The position numbers and the translations under genes were made by a program. This document shows positions 54,234-63,204 of a DNA stretch of 64,000 nt, in pieces. The stretch is taken from the NCBI RefSeq assembly GCF_007828865.1, contig NZ_VIVK01000004.1, positions 1 through 64,000 of the forward strand. The letters run 5' to 3'. How positions within the stretch are numbered: position 1 is the first letter of the stretch; every line of letters begins with the position of its first letter. The stretch is from Kribbella amoyensis (GTDB lineage Bacteria; Actinomycetota; Actinomycetes; Propionibacteriales; Kribbellaceae). The notes beneath the pieces are model-generated. The model ran no database searches, was not told the origin of the DNA, and saw only the letters and a program-made list of their open reading frames with translations.

Positions 54234-56492
54234 ATGGTGGATCGGGCAGAGCAGCGGCGCGCTCGTGCCGAGGAGGCCGACGCGCTGCTGTACCTGCTCC
54301 TCTCGAAAGCCTGTGACGCCCTCGGTGTTCCCACCGAGGGCGTTGCCCTGGTCGCCGTTGGCGGCTACGGCCGGGAGGAGCTGTCGCCGTACAGCGATCT
54401 CGACGTGATGCTCGTGCACGCCGAGGGGTACCCACAGGTGGACGAGCTCGCCGCGCAGATCTGGTACCCGCTGTGGGACTCGCGGACCAAGCTGGACCAC
54501 AGCGTCCGCACGATCGCGCAGGCACAGGAGGCCGCGGCCGGTGACGTCCGGGTGGCGCTCGGCCTGCTGGACGCACGGCACGTTGCCGGGGACTCCCACC
54601 TCACATTGCAACTGCGGTCCGTACTGATGGCCGACTGGCGCCGTACTGCGAAGACACGGCTGCCCGCACTCGCCGAGGCCTGCAGGGATCGCGCGCACAC
54701 GGTCGGGGAGCTCGCCCATCTCGCGGAGCCCGACCTGAAGGAGGCGTACGGCGGCCTGCGCGACGCCGTGGTTCTCCGGGCCTTGGTGGCTTCCTGGTTG
54801 GTCGACGTACCGCATCCCGTGGTGGAGCGGGCGCGGCTGGACCTGCTGAACATCCGGGACGAGCTGCACACCGTTGCGGGGCGTTCCACTGATCGGTTGA
54901 TCGCGGACGTGGCGAAGGATGTGGCCGCCGGGCTGGGCCTGTCCGGCCGGGACGAGCTGTTGCGGCACGTGTACGCGACCGGCCGCACGCTGGCCCACGT
55001 GTGCGACGTGTCCTGGCGGCGGATCGAGAGCCTGATGGCGAAGCCGCCACGATCCCGGCGCCGCCAGCGCACCGGTGGACCGTTGCTGCTGGCCCTGGAC
55101 GAGGGGGTCGGCCAGCACGAGGGCGAGGTCGTGCTGATGCCCGACGCGCGACCCGAACGCGATGCCGCCCTCGGTCTGCGGGCCGCGGCCGTAGCCGCCG
55201 ATCGCGAGCTCGTGCTCTCACCCGCTGTCTGCGCACGGCTTGCCACGTCGGCTGCGGAGTTGCCGGACCCGTGGCCGGGGGAGGCGCGTCGGTTGTTCTG
55301 CGCGTTGCTCGGTGCGGGGCAGGGACTGCTCGAGGTGTGGGAGGCGATGGACCAAGCGGGGTACGTCTCGCGCCTGCTGCCCGAGTGGGACACGGTGCGC
55401 TTCCGTCCACCGCAGTCCGCATTGCACCGCTACACCGTTGACCGGCACCTGCTGGAGACTTGTGTAGCCGCGTCCACCATGGTGCGCGACGTACGACGGC
55501 CCGACCTGCTCCTGGTTGCCGCGCTGCTGCACGACCTGGGCAAGGCCGTCGAGGGGGACCACAGTGTCACCGGTGCGGTCATCGCTGCCGACGTCGCTCG
55601 GCGGCTCGGATTCACCGAGGCGGACGCGGACACGATCACGTTGCTGGTCCGGCAGCACCTGGTTCTCGCGCAGGTGGCGACCCGGCGGGATCTGGACGAC
55701 CCGATGACGGTCGAGCTGATGGCCGGCATCGTCGGCGACACGGACACCCTGGATCTGCTGGAGGCGCTCACGTACGCCGATGCGCGTGCGGCCGGTCCGG
55801 CAGCGTCCTCGCCTTGGCGGATGCGGCTGGTGGGGGAGTTGTCCCGGCGGGTCCGGGCCGAGCTGTCCGGGGGAGGTGCGGCACTGTGGACCGAAGCGCC
55901 GCCGATCCCGGTACCGGAGTTGCACCAGGTGGTCGGGGTCGGGCGACTCGGGGTGAGCGTTGCCGAGCACCACGGCGACCTGCAGGTCAACGTCGCCGTA
56001 CCGGACCAGGTCGGCACGCTGTCCACGGTGGCCGGGGTGTTGGCGATCGAGCGGCTCGCCGTACGGTCCGCGGTGATTACTTCGGTCGAGGGGCTGGGGA
56101 TCTCGCAGTGGACGGTCGCTGGTTCGCCGCCGGATCCGGTGCGGTTGCGGGACCGGCTGGCGGTGGCGTTGCGGGACGACGGTGATCTGGTCCGGCGATT
56201 GGCGGCGCGCGACTCGTCGGTCCGCAAGGGGGTTCCGAGCCGGGTCGACCTGTTGCCCGAGGCATCCGAAACGGCGACGGTGATCCAGGTCCGCGCCCAC
56301 GACCGGCCCGGGCTGCTGTACGACGTGACGGCCGCTCTCGCCGCGACCGGGGCGGACATCCGCTCGGCCCACGTGAGCACACTCGGTGCAGAGTGCGTGG
56401 ACGTGTTCTACCTGACCGACTCGCACGGCTCCCCGCTGGAAGAGGAGGACGCGCGGGTAACAGCGAAGTCGGTGCTCGACCGGTTGTCCTAA
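54234..56492 (+). CDS. glnD: PII (de)nucleotidylating enzyme GlnD
   Basis: 752 aa. The nucleotidyltransferase motif GGYGREELSPYSDLDVMLVH (about 43-62), an HD hydrolase domain (LLHDLGKAVEGDHS, about 430) and two ACT domains at the C-terminus (VAVPDQVGTLSTVAG and VRAHDRPGLLYDVTAAL). It modifies and de-modifies PII depending on glutamine. Starts immediately after the glnK stop. Complete length for the family's shorter actinobacterial form. Confidence 0.95.
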   Translation: MVDRAEQRRARAEEADALLYLLLSKACDALGVPTEGVALVAVGGYGREELSPYSDLDVMLVHAEGYPQVDELAAQIWYPLWDSRTKLDHSVRTIAQAQEAAAGDVRVALGLLDARHVAGDSHLTLQLRSVLMADWRRTAKTRLPALAEACRDRAHTVGELAHLAEPDLKEAYGGLRDAVVLRALVASWLVDVPHPVVERARLDLLNIRDELHTVAGRSTDRLIADVAKDVAAGLGLSGRDELLRHVYATGRTLAHVCDVSWRRIESLMAKPPRSRRRQRTGGPLLLALDEGVGQHEGEVVLMPDARPERDAALGLRAAAVAADRELVLSPAVCARLATSAAELPDPWPGEARRLFCALLGAGQGLLEVWEAMDQAGYVSRLLPEWDTVRFRPPQSALHRYTVDRHLLETCVAASTMVRDVRRPDLLLVAALLHDLGKAVEGDHSVTGAVIAADVARRLGFTEADADTITLLVRQHLVLAQVATRRDLDDPMTVELMAGIVGDTDTLDLLEALTYADARAAGPAASSPWRMRLVGELSRRVRAELSGGGAALWTEAPPIPVPELHQVVGVGRLGVSVAEHHGDLQVNVAVPDQVGTLSTVAGVLAIERLAVRSAVITSVEGLGISQWTVAGSPPDPVRLRDRLAVALRDDGDLVRRLAARDSSVRKGVPSRVDLLPEASETATVIQVRAHDRPGLLYDVTAALAATGADIRSAHVSTLGAECVDVFYLTDSHGSPLEEEDARVTAKSVLDRLS

Positions 56493-56502
56493 TGTCTGCG
56501 GT

Positions 56503-57546
56503 GTGGACCTTGTAGAGGCGTTCCAGCGGCAGGCGGTGGCGTGCGAGCAGCTCGGCTCGGAGCTGTACGCGGACCTGCTGCGGCAGGTGGTGGACGACTA
56601 CGAACGCGGAGGTGTGTCGACGCGGGTGCTGGCCGGCCACGAGGAGGATTCGGGACCGTCGGCGCTGGCGTTGCGGTTGCTGGGTTCCGTGCATCGGCTG
56701 GTGCTCGCCCGGGAGGCGCCCGAGCTGGCGGCTTTCTACCCGAGCACGGGTGGCGAGTGGGACCCGGTGCTCGGCTGGGAGGCGTTCGAGCAGGTACTGC
56801 AATCCCGTGGCCCCGAACTGGCCATCCTGCTCACCCAGCCACCGCAGACGAACGAGGTGGGCCGCTCCACCGCGCTGTACGGCGGCCTGCTCCGCCTGGC
56901 CGAGACGGTCGACCTCCCGATCCGGCTGTTGGAGATCGGCGCGAGTGGGGGACTCAACCTCCGCGCCGACCACTTCCACTACGCCCTCGCCGACGGCACC
57001 AGCTTCGGCCGGCCGGGCAGCCCGGTCGTCTTCGCCGACGCGTGGTCCGGGCGACCGTTGCGGCCGGCCCCCGGACTGCGGATCGCGGAACGCATCGGCA
57101 GCGACATCAACCCGGTGAACCCACTGACGTCCGAGGGCGCGCTCACTCTCACGTCGTACGTCTGGCCCGACATGACCGCGCGACTGGCCCGGCTCCGTGG
57201 CGCGCTCGAGGTGGCGCGGGAGGTACCGGCCGATGTTCGTCGTGAGGACGCGGTGTCGTTCCTGCGCAACGTGGAGCTGTCCGAGGGCCACGTGACGGTG
57301 ATCTGGCATTCGGTGATGTGGCAGTACCTGTCCGCCGCCGACAAGGCGACGGCGGACGGGCTCCTCGAGGATCTCGGTGCGCGGGCTACGGCGTCTTCGC
57401 CTTTGGCCCGGCTCTGTTTGGAACCGATGCGCCGGGATGCCGATGCGCCGCACGAGTTCCTGGTCGCGTTGCAGGTCTGGCCGACCGGGGAACGCCGGAT
57501 CCTCGGTCGCGCCGAACCGCACGGGGTGCCTGCTGTCTGGTTCTAG
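56503..57546 (+). CDS. DUF2332 protein
   Basis: 347 aa from GTG at 56503 (VDLVEAFQRQAVACEQLGS), 10 bases after glnD. The two DUF2332 hallmarks are TNEVGRSTAL (about 125) and LEIGASGGLNLRADHF (about 144), the latter similar to a SAM-binding loop. Members are common in actinobacteria and of unknown function; a methyltransferase-like fold has been suggested by sequence pattern only. Probably in the tail of the glnK-glnD transcript. Confidence 0.85.
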   Translation: MDLVEAFQRQAVACEQLGSELYADLLRQVVDDYERGGVSTRVLAGHEEDSGPSALALRLLGSVHRLVLAREAPELAAFYPSTGGEWDPVLGWEAFEQVLQSRGPELAILLTQPPQTNEVGRSTALYGGLLRLAETVDLPIRLLEIGASGGLNLRADHFHYALADGTSFGRPGSPVVFADAWSGRPLRPAPGLRIAERIGSDINPVNPLTSEGALTLTSYVWPDMTARLARLRGALEVAREVPADVRREDAVSFLRNVELSEGHVTVIWHSVMWQYLSAADKATADGLLEDLGARATASSPLARLCLEPMRRDADAPHEFLVALQVWPTGERRILGRAEPHGVPAVWF

Positions 57547-57569
57547 GGTTGGCCGTTGATCTTCTTGGG

Positions 57570-58463
57570 TCAGCCGTTGATCGCGGCAACCAGCGTGTCG
57601 GTCAACGCCGCGGCATACCGGCCGTCGGGATCGAGGTCCGGGTCGAAGATGCCGATGTCGACACCGCGACATGTCGGTGCCTTGAGCAACGGTTCGAGCA
57701 GGGCGCGCAGGTGCTCGTGCTGGATCCCACCAGGATCAGGGCTGTCCACCGCCGGCATCACCTCGGCATCGAGGATGTCGACGTCCAGGTGCACCCAGTA
57801 CCCGTCCAGCTCGTCCCGCGCGACGTGCCGCAGTACCCCCTCGGCCGCCTTCACGGGATCCTCGGCGATGGTGAGCGCGGACCAGACAGGGATCCCGGCC
57901 GCCTCGACATCGGTGGCGTAGTCGTCGTCCTCCCGAATCCCGAGCAACGCGGCATCACCGTCGAGGACGTACGGCCCCTGTCCCTCCAGATCGGTGAGGT
58001 CGTCCTGCCCCCGCCCGGTCACCAGGGCCAGCGCCTCACCACCGGCGGCCCCGACGTACGGCGAGTTCCCGGTGGTGCGGTAGTCCGAGTGCCCGTCGAG
58101 ATACACGACCCCGTACCGCCCACGCCGCTTGAGGGCCAGCGTGGGCCCGAGCAAGTTGCTGCACTCACCACCGAGCAGTACGACGAAGCTGTCGTCCTCG
58201 ATCAAGGGGGCGAGCCGATCCGCAAGCCGCACGCTGTACTCGGCGATGGCGGCCGCGTTGAAGACCCCGTCCCCAGGCTCCCAATCCCCGCGGTCGTACC
58301 GAGGCGGCGTCACACACCCGGCATCCTCAGCCCCGATCCGCCTCACGAAGCCCTGATCCCGCAAGGCCCCGGCCAGCTTGTAACACCCAGGCACAGTCCC
58401 CACCTCGGGCGGCCGAAGCCCCAGATTGGAAGGCCCATCCACCACCACAACCCGCCGAGCCAT
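57570..58463 (-). CDS. Arginase/agmatinase-like protein with altered metal site
   Basis: 297 aa. Ureohydrolase fold motifs: GGEC (where arginase has GGDH), YLDGHSDY (DGHxD, a His/Asp pair of metal ligands) and HLDVDILD (final DxD pair) at about 95, 119 and 221. The first His ligand is replaced by Cys, so at least one manganese ligand differs; related bacterial arginase-like proteins with GGDCS exist. Substrate is uncertain (guanidino compound). Convergent with the DUF2332 gene, with 23 bases between them. Confidence 0.8.
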   Translation of the reverse strand: MARRVVVVDGPSNLGLRPPEVGTVPGCYKLAGALRDQGFVRRIGAEDAGCVTPPRYDRGDWEPGDGVFNAAAIAEYSVRLADRLAPLIEDDSFVVLLGGECSNLLGPTLALKRRGRYGVVYLDGHSDYRTTGNSPYVGAAGGEALALVTGRGQDDLTDLEGQGPYVLDGDAALLGIREDDDYATDVEAAGIPVWSALTIAEDPVKAAEGVLRHVARDELDGYWVHLDVDILDAEVMPAVDSPDPGGIQHEHLRALLEPLLKAPTCRGVDIGIFDPDLDPDGRYAAALTDTLVAAING

Positions 58464-58541
58464 CCACCACTCCTAACCAAAAAATGGAAGCCAACAGGTT
58501 AGATCCTCGCGGTCGGCCCACCCTGTGTCAACGACAATCCG

Positions 58542-58982
58542 TCAGCGCCCATCACGGGAAGAGTCCAACCACGGCGGCCCTTCCTCGAGCGCCCGCTCGA
58601 CGCTGTCGAGACCCCGGGTCAGGCCGCGAATGCGCGCACTGTCCTCGCCGGCGCGATCAGCGATCTCCCAAACCTGCCGCCGCACGACCGCCACCATCGC
58701 CATCCGCTGCTCGACAGTTCCGGAATCGAAGTCCGCCACGTCCATCAGCCGAGCCGCCTCCTTCATCTCCGGACTCCACCCGGCACTGACCGACAACACC
58801 GACTCCACCTGTCCCGCCAGCATCTCGATCTGCCCCACCGCCCGCTCACGTCCGGGCGGGTCGCCAATCCCCTCAGCCAACAACCCCAACTGCCGCCGCG
58901 CCTCCTCGACCCCACCACCTTCAGCCCGTATCACCAGCTCGCGCAGAGCCCGGTACACAGCCATGAACTCATCGAACTCCAT
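58542..58982 (-). CDS. Fourth A-family member (orphan), helical
   Basis: 146 aa from ATG at 58982 with GGAAGGGCGAT upstream. It is the last gene of the leftward A/B island. The C-terminal half (RRQVWEIADRAGEDSARIRGLTRGLDSVERAL, about 99-130) matches the A proteins of the three cassettes, but the N-terminal half differs (MEFDEFMAVYRALREL) and no B gene follows it. Mostly helical, no signal peptide. It lies 27 bases after B1, so A1, B1 and this gene likely form one transcript. Function unknown. Confidence 0.75.
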   Translation of the reverse strand: MEFDEFMAVYRALRELVIRAEGGGVEEARRQLGLLAEGIGDPPGRERAVGQIEMLAGQVESVLSVSAGWSPEMKEAARLMDVADFDSGTVEQRMAMVAVVRRQVWEIADRAGEDSARIRGLTRGLDSVERALEEGPPWLDSSRDGR

Positions 58983-59009
58983 ATCGCCCTTCCTCCAAGA
59001 AGACCCTGA

Positions 59010-60032
59010 TCAGTCCAGTTCGCGCACGCCCGTCGAGCGATGGTGCTTGCCGCCGGCACCCCGTTCACCCTGACCGAGCAACGGCGCGGACTTGGTCGCA
59101 CCGGTCGCCGGTGCGAGGCCGGTCAAGAAGCGCATCTCAGACGCGGCGGACGTGCCGGCTTGGGCGGATGTTGTAGCTGCGGCCTCGGGCTTTTCGGTTC
59201 GTGCCGTTCGTACTGCGAGCTGGTTCGGTGACTCGGCCGGGAAGGGGCGGTTCTGGCCGGGGGCGTAGTGCTGGCGGATCTCGTCGATCTTCGCGTTGAG
59301 GTGCTGGCGGATCTCGTTGCCGAGGGCTTCCCCGGCCGAGGCTGGGCGACCGGCGATAGTTTGCCAGAGGTCGTGGCGCATCGCATGGATCAGGGTTGCT
59401 CTGACCTGCTCACGTTCTGCAGGGCGAAAGGGAACCACGTCGCCAAGGCGGTTGCGCAGTACGGCGTCGGCCAGTTGGTCGAAGTGCATGACGGCCGGTC
59501 CCTCGGTGATGACGTCGAAGAGGGCTCCTCTTGTCTTCGACGGCCCGGTTGCCTGAGTGATGAGGCTCTCGGCGGCTGCATAGGCTCCCGGGTATTTCGG
59601 CTGGGGCAAGCTGAGGTTCCGGTACCCGGTCCTGGCCGCGAAGGCTCGGAAGTCCTGAAGGGCCCGCGCTTCGGCGAGGCCTTCCATCAGGTTCTGTGAG
59701 TGGGTCGTCCGGACGGCGTTGAGCTCGTCAGGAGCGTCGATCCACATGCCAGCGTGTGTTGCTTCATGCAGGACCGTGGCCAATGCTTCAGCCTGACCCG
59801 CCGGATCAATTGGTCCGGCCGAACCTTTCAGTTGCTGCAGGACTACGTGCTTGGAGACCCGGATGTCACCGGACTTCGCCTGAAATCCACCCCAGAGCTC
59901 GCTGTCGGTCGCGTAGAGATCGCCGTTCCACCGGTCCACCGCCGAGGGGCGAAGGGAACGGGCCGCGCGGTACAGACGGGCGAACTCCAGGTAGGCGGCC
60001 GAGTCGCGAGGGATCAGCTGGTCGGCCGCCAT
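59010..60032 (-). CDS. B-family HExxH protein, copy 1 (B1)
   Basis: 340 aa. Gluzincin-type site: LHEATHAG (HExxH with His89, Glu90, His93) followed 24 residues later by GLAEA, whose Glu is the probable third ligand. N-terminal conserved DRWNGDLYAT (33-42), middle MHFDQLADAVLRNRLGDVVP, and the tail MRFLTGLAPA...LGQGERGAG...HR...RELD. No signal peptide. The C-terminal ~90 residues are Ala/Pro/Gln-rich and poorly conserved among copies except for the tail. Start is 3 bases after the A1 stop. Probable metallopeptidase of unknown target. Confidence 0.75.
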   Translation of the reverse strand: MAADQLIPRDSAAYLEFARLYRAARSLRPSAVDRWNGDLYATDSELWGGFQAKSGDIRVSKHVVLQQLKGSAGPIDPAGQAEALATVLHEATHAGMWIDAPDELNAVRTTHSQNLMEGLAEARALQDFRAFAARTGYRNLSLPQPKYPGAYAAAESLITQATGPSKTRGALFDVITEGPAVMHFDQLADAVLRNRLGDVVPFRPAEREQVRATLIHAMRHDLWQTIAGRPASAGEALGNEIRQHLNAKIDEIRQHYAPGQNRPFPAESPNQLAVRTARTEKPEAAATTSAQAGTSAASEMRFLTGLAPATGATKSAPLLGQGERGAGGKHHRSTGVRELD

Positions 60033-60035
60033 CGA

Positions 60036-60467
60036 TCAGTCGGTCCGAGTCGTTCGTTCGTCCAGTGGCCAGCTGGGGTCACGCAGTTCGTTCTCAAGAT
60101 GTTCGAGAACTCGGGTCATGGCGCGGATGTGCGGTGCCTCGTCCTGCGGCGCGCGGTCGGCGATCTCCCAGATCCGGCACCGCGCACTTTCGAGGGCCGC
60201 GATCTTCTCCCCGGTGGTGCCGTCGACGTAGGCGCTGGCATGAATCTGTCCGGCTTCGTCGTAGAGCGAACTCCATTGCCGAGGTGGGGGCGGGGGTTCG
60301 GCGAGCGACTCGATCAGCTCAGAGGCCCACTCGCGATCCGCTGGCGGATCCTCTTCGGAGAGCAGCCCACGTAAGCGATTCTGTTCACCCGCGACGTCGA
60401 AGTCGGGTTCCGTTCTCCGCCGATGGTCCGCATCGGAGAACGCCGAGTTGAACTTGGCGATGTCCAC
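60036..60467 (-). CDS. A-family small protein, copy 1 (A1)
   Basis: 143 aa from GTG at 60467, with AGGAGGTCATAC upstream (the earlier open frame mirrors other genes). Starts VDIAKFNSAFSDADHRRRTEPDFD and ends with the A-family C-terminus IWEIADRAPQDEAPHIRAMTRVLEHLENEL. Predicted mostly helical; no signal peptide or catalytic motif. Placed directly before the B1 metalloprotease-like gene with a 3-base gap, as in a toxin/antitoxin or chaperone/effector pair. Which protein controls which is not readable from the sequence. Confidence 0.72.
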   Translation of the reverse strand: MDIAKFNSAFSDADHRRRTEPDFDVAGEQNRLRGLLSEEDPPADREWASELIESLAEPPPPPRQWSSLYDEAGQIHASAYVDGTTGEKIAALESARCRIWEIADRAPQDEAPHIRAMTRVLEHLENELRDPSWPLDERTTRTD

Positions 60468-60484
60468 GTATGACCTCCTGTGGT

Positions 60485-60537
60485 GACTAGCCGTAACGAT
60501 ATCGACGCTGCCGCATCCACGTCGGGACTTATCCACA
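60485..60537 (-). promoter_or_regulatory. Cassette-1 promoter with TGTGGATAA element
   Basis: On the minus strand: TGTGGATAA (60529-60537), 3 bases, CCGACG (-35, 60520-60525), 18 bases, TATCGT (-10, 60496-60501). Its start codon A1 is 29 bases further. The same three-part order and spacing recurs before A2 and A3. Confidence 0.65.
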
Positions 60538-60714
60538 GGCCCGGTTGGCGGAATCCGCGGGCGGTCAGTCCAGTTCGCGTTCTGTGGTGGGGCCGCGGTG
60601 GTTGCTGCCGGCGCCTTTTTGGCCCTGGCCGAGCGACGGCGCCTTTCGGGTTGCGCCGGCGGCGGGGGCGAGGCCGGTGAGGAAGCGCATCTCCGGCGCG
60701 GTGGATGTTCCGGC
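60520..60714. repeat. Direct repeat, copy 1 (195 bases)
   Basis: This stretch, covering the promoter upstream part and the end of B2, matches 62106-62300 with only a few mismatches at an offset of 1586 bases, one cassette length. It marks a recent tandem duplication or gene conversion of the cassettes. Confidence 0.85.
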
Positions 60715-61611
60715 ACGTGCCGGTGCCGCCGCCTCAGCGTCCGGTTTGGTTTTCGGTGCTTCGCTCTGTGCGGCTGGTTGGGCTGCCTGTACTGCGAGCT
60801 GGTTCGGCGATTCGGCCGGGAAGGGCTGGGTCTGGCCGGGGGAGTAGTGCTGGCGGATCTCGTCGATCTTCGCATTGAGGTGCTGGCGGATCTCGTTGCC
60901 GAGGGATTCCCCGGCCGAGGCTGGTCGGTGCTGGATCGTCGGCCAGTACACGTGGGTCATGGTGCTGATCAGAGCCGCGCGGACCGCTTGCTGATCCGCG
61001 GCTCGGTCAGGTACGACGTCGCGGAGGCGGTTTTGTACGGCGGCGTTCGCGAACTGGTCGAAGTGCATGACTCCCGGGCCGCGAATGGCTTCGTCGAGGA
61101 GGGTCCTGCGGGTCATCGCCGGACCGGTCACCTGGCTGAGGAGATCTGACGTCGCCGCGTACGCGCCGGGGTACGTCGGAATCGGGGTTGGCAGATCTGG
61201 ATAGCCGGCTCGTTCGGCGAAGGCTTCGAAGTTCTCCATCGCGTGGACCTCGGCGACGCCTTCCATCAACCCCACCGATTGGCTGGACCGTACCGCGTTG
61301 GGCTCGCCCGGCGCGTCGGTCGCCAGTCCGGCATGGGTGCTTTCGTGGAGGACCGTGGCTATCGCCTCGGACCGCGCGCTGGGGGTAGTCCTAGGCGGCG
61401 CTCCGGTCAGGTGGCGCAGTACTCGCTCGTCCGACAGCCGCATGTCCCCCGACTTCGGTTTGAAGCCACCCATCAGCTCGTCGTCGGTGGCGTAGAGGTT
61501 CCCGTTCCAGCGGTCCACCGTCGTACCGCTCATCCGCTGGGCCAGGTAGTACAGCCGCGCGAACTCCTGATAGGTCGGCGAGTCGCGTGGTACGGGTCGG
61601 TCGCCCGGCAT
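60565..61611 (-). CDS. B-family HExxH protein, copy 2 (B2)
   Basis: 348 aa. HExxH at LHESTHAG (His89, Glu90, His93) with GVAEV as the candidate third-ligand Glu region (about 118-122). Same DRWNGNLYAT and MHFDQFANAAVQNRLRDVVP blocks as B1 and B3. The C-terminal half is nearly the same as in B3 (PSLGQGQKGAGSNHRG). 3-base gap after A2. No signal peptide. Same proposed function as B1. Confidence 0.75.
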   Translation of the reverse strand: MPGDRPVPRDSPTYQEFARLYYLAQRMSGTTVDRWNGNLYATDDELMGGFKPKSGDMRLSDERVLRHLTGAPPRTTPSARSEAIATVLHESTHAGLATDAPGEPNAVRSSQSVGLMEGVAEVHAMENFEAFAERAGYPDLPTPIPTYPGAYAATSDLLSQVTGPAMTRRTLLDEAIRGPGVMHFDQFANAAVQNRLRDVVPDRAADQQAVRAALISTMTHVYWPTIQHRPASAGESLGNEIRQHLNAKIDEIRQHYSPGQTQPFPAESPNQLAVQAAQPAAQSEAPKTKPDAEAAAPARAGTSTAPEMRFLTGLAPAAGATRKAPSLGQGQKGAGSNHRGPTTERELD

Positions 61612-61614
61612 CGG

Positions 61615-62049
61615 TCAGGTCGACGGAGTCGGTGGAGTGCCGTGCGGGAAGGTGGGGTCGCGGAGCTCGTTCTCGAGGTGTTCGAGGACGCGGGTCATGC
61701 CGCGGATCGACGGTGCTTCCTCTTCGGATGCTCGGTCGGCGAGCTGCCAGATCTGGCGCCGCGCCTGGACGAGTGCCTCGATCTGTTCCTCGACCGTGCC
61801 TTCGATGGGGTAGGCGGCCGCGTGGATTCGGCCGGCCTCTTCGTACAGCGGGCTCCGTTCGGGCGGCGCCTGGAGCGGCTCGGCCAGCTTCTCGATCATT
61901 CGGTAAGCCCAGGCACGGTCTTCGTCGTCGGGCTCGCCGGTCAGGAGGTCGCGGAGCTGGGTCTGGGCCGCCTCGGTGTCGAAGTCCTGTTCGGTTCGCT
62001 GACGGTGCCGGGCGTCGGAGAACGCCGAGCTGAAGCGGGCGATATCCAT
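61615..62049 (-). CDS. A-family small protein, copy 2 (A2)
   Basis: 144 aa from ATG at 62049 with GAGGAGGCTCGA upstream. Starts MDIARFSSAFSDARHRQRTEQDFD; C-terminal IWQLADRASEEEAPSIRGMTRVLEHLENEL. Similar to A1 and A3 across the whole length. Helical, no signal peptide. Directly precedes B2. Confidence 0.75.
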   Translation of the reverse strand: MDIARFSSAFSDARHRQRTEQDFDTEAAQTQLRDLLTGEPDDEDRAWAYRMIEKLAEPLQAPPERSPLYEEAGRIHAAAYPIEGTVEEQIEALVQARRQIWQLADRASEEEAPSIRGMTRVLEHLENELRDPTFPHGTPPTPST

Positions 62050-62069
62050 TCGAGCCTCCTCGACTGATG

Positions 62070-62123
62070 TGACTGACGGTCACGATAGCGATTGGGGCGG
62101 TGGGTCGTCGGGACTTATCCACA
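62070..62123 (-). promoter_or_regulatory. Cassette-2 promoter with TGTGGATAA element
   Basis: TGTGGATAA (62115-62123), 3 bases, CCGACG (62106-62111), 18 bases, TATCGT (62082-62087), A2 start 33 bases on. The spacing between all three parts equals that of cassettes 1 and 3. Confidence 0.65.
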
Positions 62124-62300
62124 GGCCCGGTTGGCGGAATCCGCGGGCGGTCAGTCCCGTTCGCGTTCGGTGGTCGGGCCGCGGTGGTTGCTGCCGGCGC
62201 CTTTCTGGCCCTGGCCGAGCGACGGTGCCTTTCGGGTCGCGCCGGCGGCGGGGGAGAGACCGGTGAGGAAGCGCATCTCCGGCGCGGTGGATGTTCCGGC
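62106..62300. repeat. Direct repeat, copy 2 (195 bases)
   Basis: Partner of 60520-60714. It covers the promoter of A2 and the 3' end of B3, confirming that the unit duplicated is an A-B cassette of 1586 bases. Confidence 0.85.
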
Positions 62301-63188
62301 GTTCGCCGCCGCCTCCGGTATGGCTTTCGGTGCTTCGTTCTGTGCGGGTGGTTGGGCTGCCTGTACTGCGAACTGGTTCGGGGACTCGGCCGGGAAGGGC
62401 TGGGTTTGGCCGGGGGAGTAGTGGTGGCGGATCTGGTCGACCTTGGCGTCGAGGTGCTGGCGGACTTCGCCTGCGAGGGAGTGGCCGGCGTCGGCTGGGC
62501 GGTGATGAATGGTCGGCCAGTAGGCGTGGGTCATCGTGGAGATGAGTGCAGCGCGGACGGCTTGTTGGTCCTCGGGGCGGGCGGGGACGATGTCGTGGAG
62601 GCGGTTCTTGACGACGGCGTCGGCGAACTGGTCGAAGTGCATGGCACCGGGACCACGGACGGCCTCGGCAAGGAGGGCCTTTGAGGTCTTGCGCGGCCCA
62701 GAGACCTGGTCGAGGAGGTCGTCTGTAGCTGTGAAGGCGCCTGGGTACTGCGGTTCGGTCAGGACCAGGCCTGGGTAGCCGGCGCCCTCGGTGAAGACGT
62801 CGAAGTCGGCGAAGGTGCGTACCTCGGCGACACCTTCCATCAGACCGAGCGAGTGTGGCGACCGAACCGCGTTCGGCTCGTTCGGTGCATCGGTCGGCAT
62901 GCCCCCGTGGGTCGCTTCATGAAGCACGGTGGCCAGTGCCTGTGCCTGCCCACGCCGCTCCGTCAGGGAGACAGCGCCGGTGAGATGGCGCAGGACGCGC
63001 TCGGTGGAGAGGCTGATGGCGCCCGACGCGGGATCGAAGCCGCCGAGCGTGTCCTCGGGAGTGGCGTACAGATCGCCGTTCCAGCGGTCGATCCCGGTAG
63101 GACGGACACGTTGTGCTGCTCGATACAGACGGACGAACTCTTGGTAAAGCGTCGACTCACGCGGTACCAGGTAGGTCCCGCCAGTCAT
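62151..63188 (-). CDS. B-family HExxH protein, copy 3 (B3)
   Basis: 345 aa. HExxH at LHEATHGG (His90, Glu91, His94) and GVAEV with the candidate third Glu (about 119-123). DRWNGDLYAT near 34-43, MHFDQFADAVVKNRLHDIVP near 190, and the tail MRFLTGLSPA...LGQGQKGAG. Start 16 bases after the A3 stop, a looser gap than in the other two cassettes. No signal peptide. Probable peptidase of unknown target. Confidence 0.75.
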   Translation of the reverse strand: MTGGTYLVPRESTLYQEFVRLYRAAQRVRPTGIDRWNGDLYATPEDTLGGFDPASGAISLSTERVLRHLTGAVSLTERRGQAQALATVLHEATHGGMPTDAPNEPNAVRSPHSLGLMEGVAEVRTFADFDVFTEGAGYPGLVLTEPQYPGAFTATDDLLDQVSGPRKTSKALLAEAVRGPGAMHFDQFADAVVKNRLHDIVPARPEDQQAVRAALISTMTHAYWPTIHHRPADAGHSLAGEVRQHLDAKVDQIRHHYSPGQTQPFPAESPNQFAVQAAQPPAQNEAPKAIPEAAANAGTSTAPEMRFLTGLSPAAGATRKAPSLGQGQKGAGSNHRGPTTERERD

Positions 63189-63204
63189 TCGTCAGCCGAA
63201 TCCA

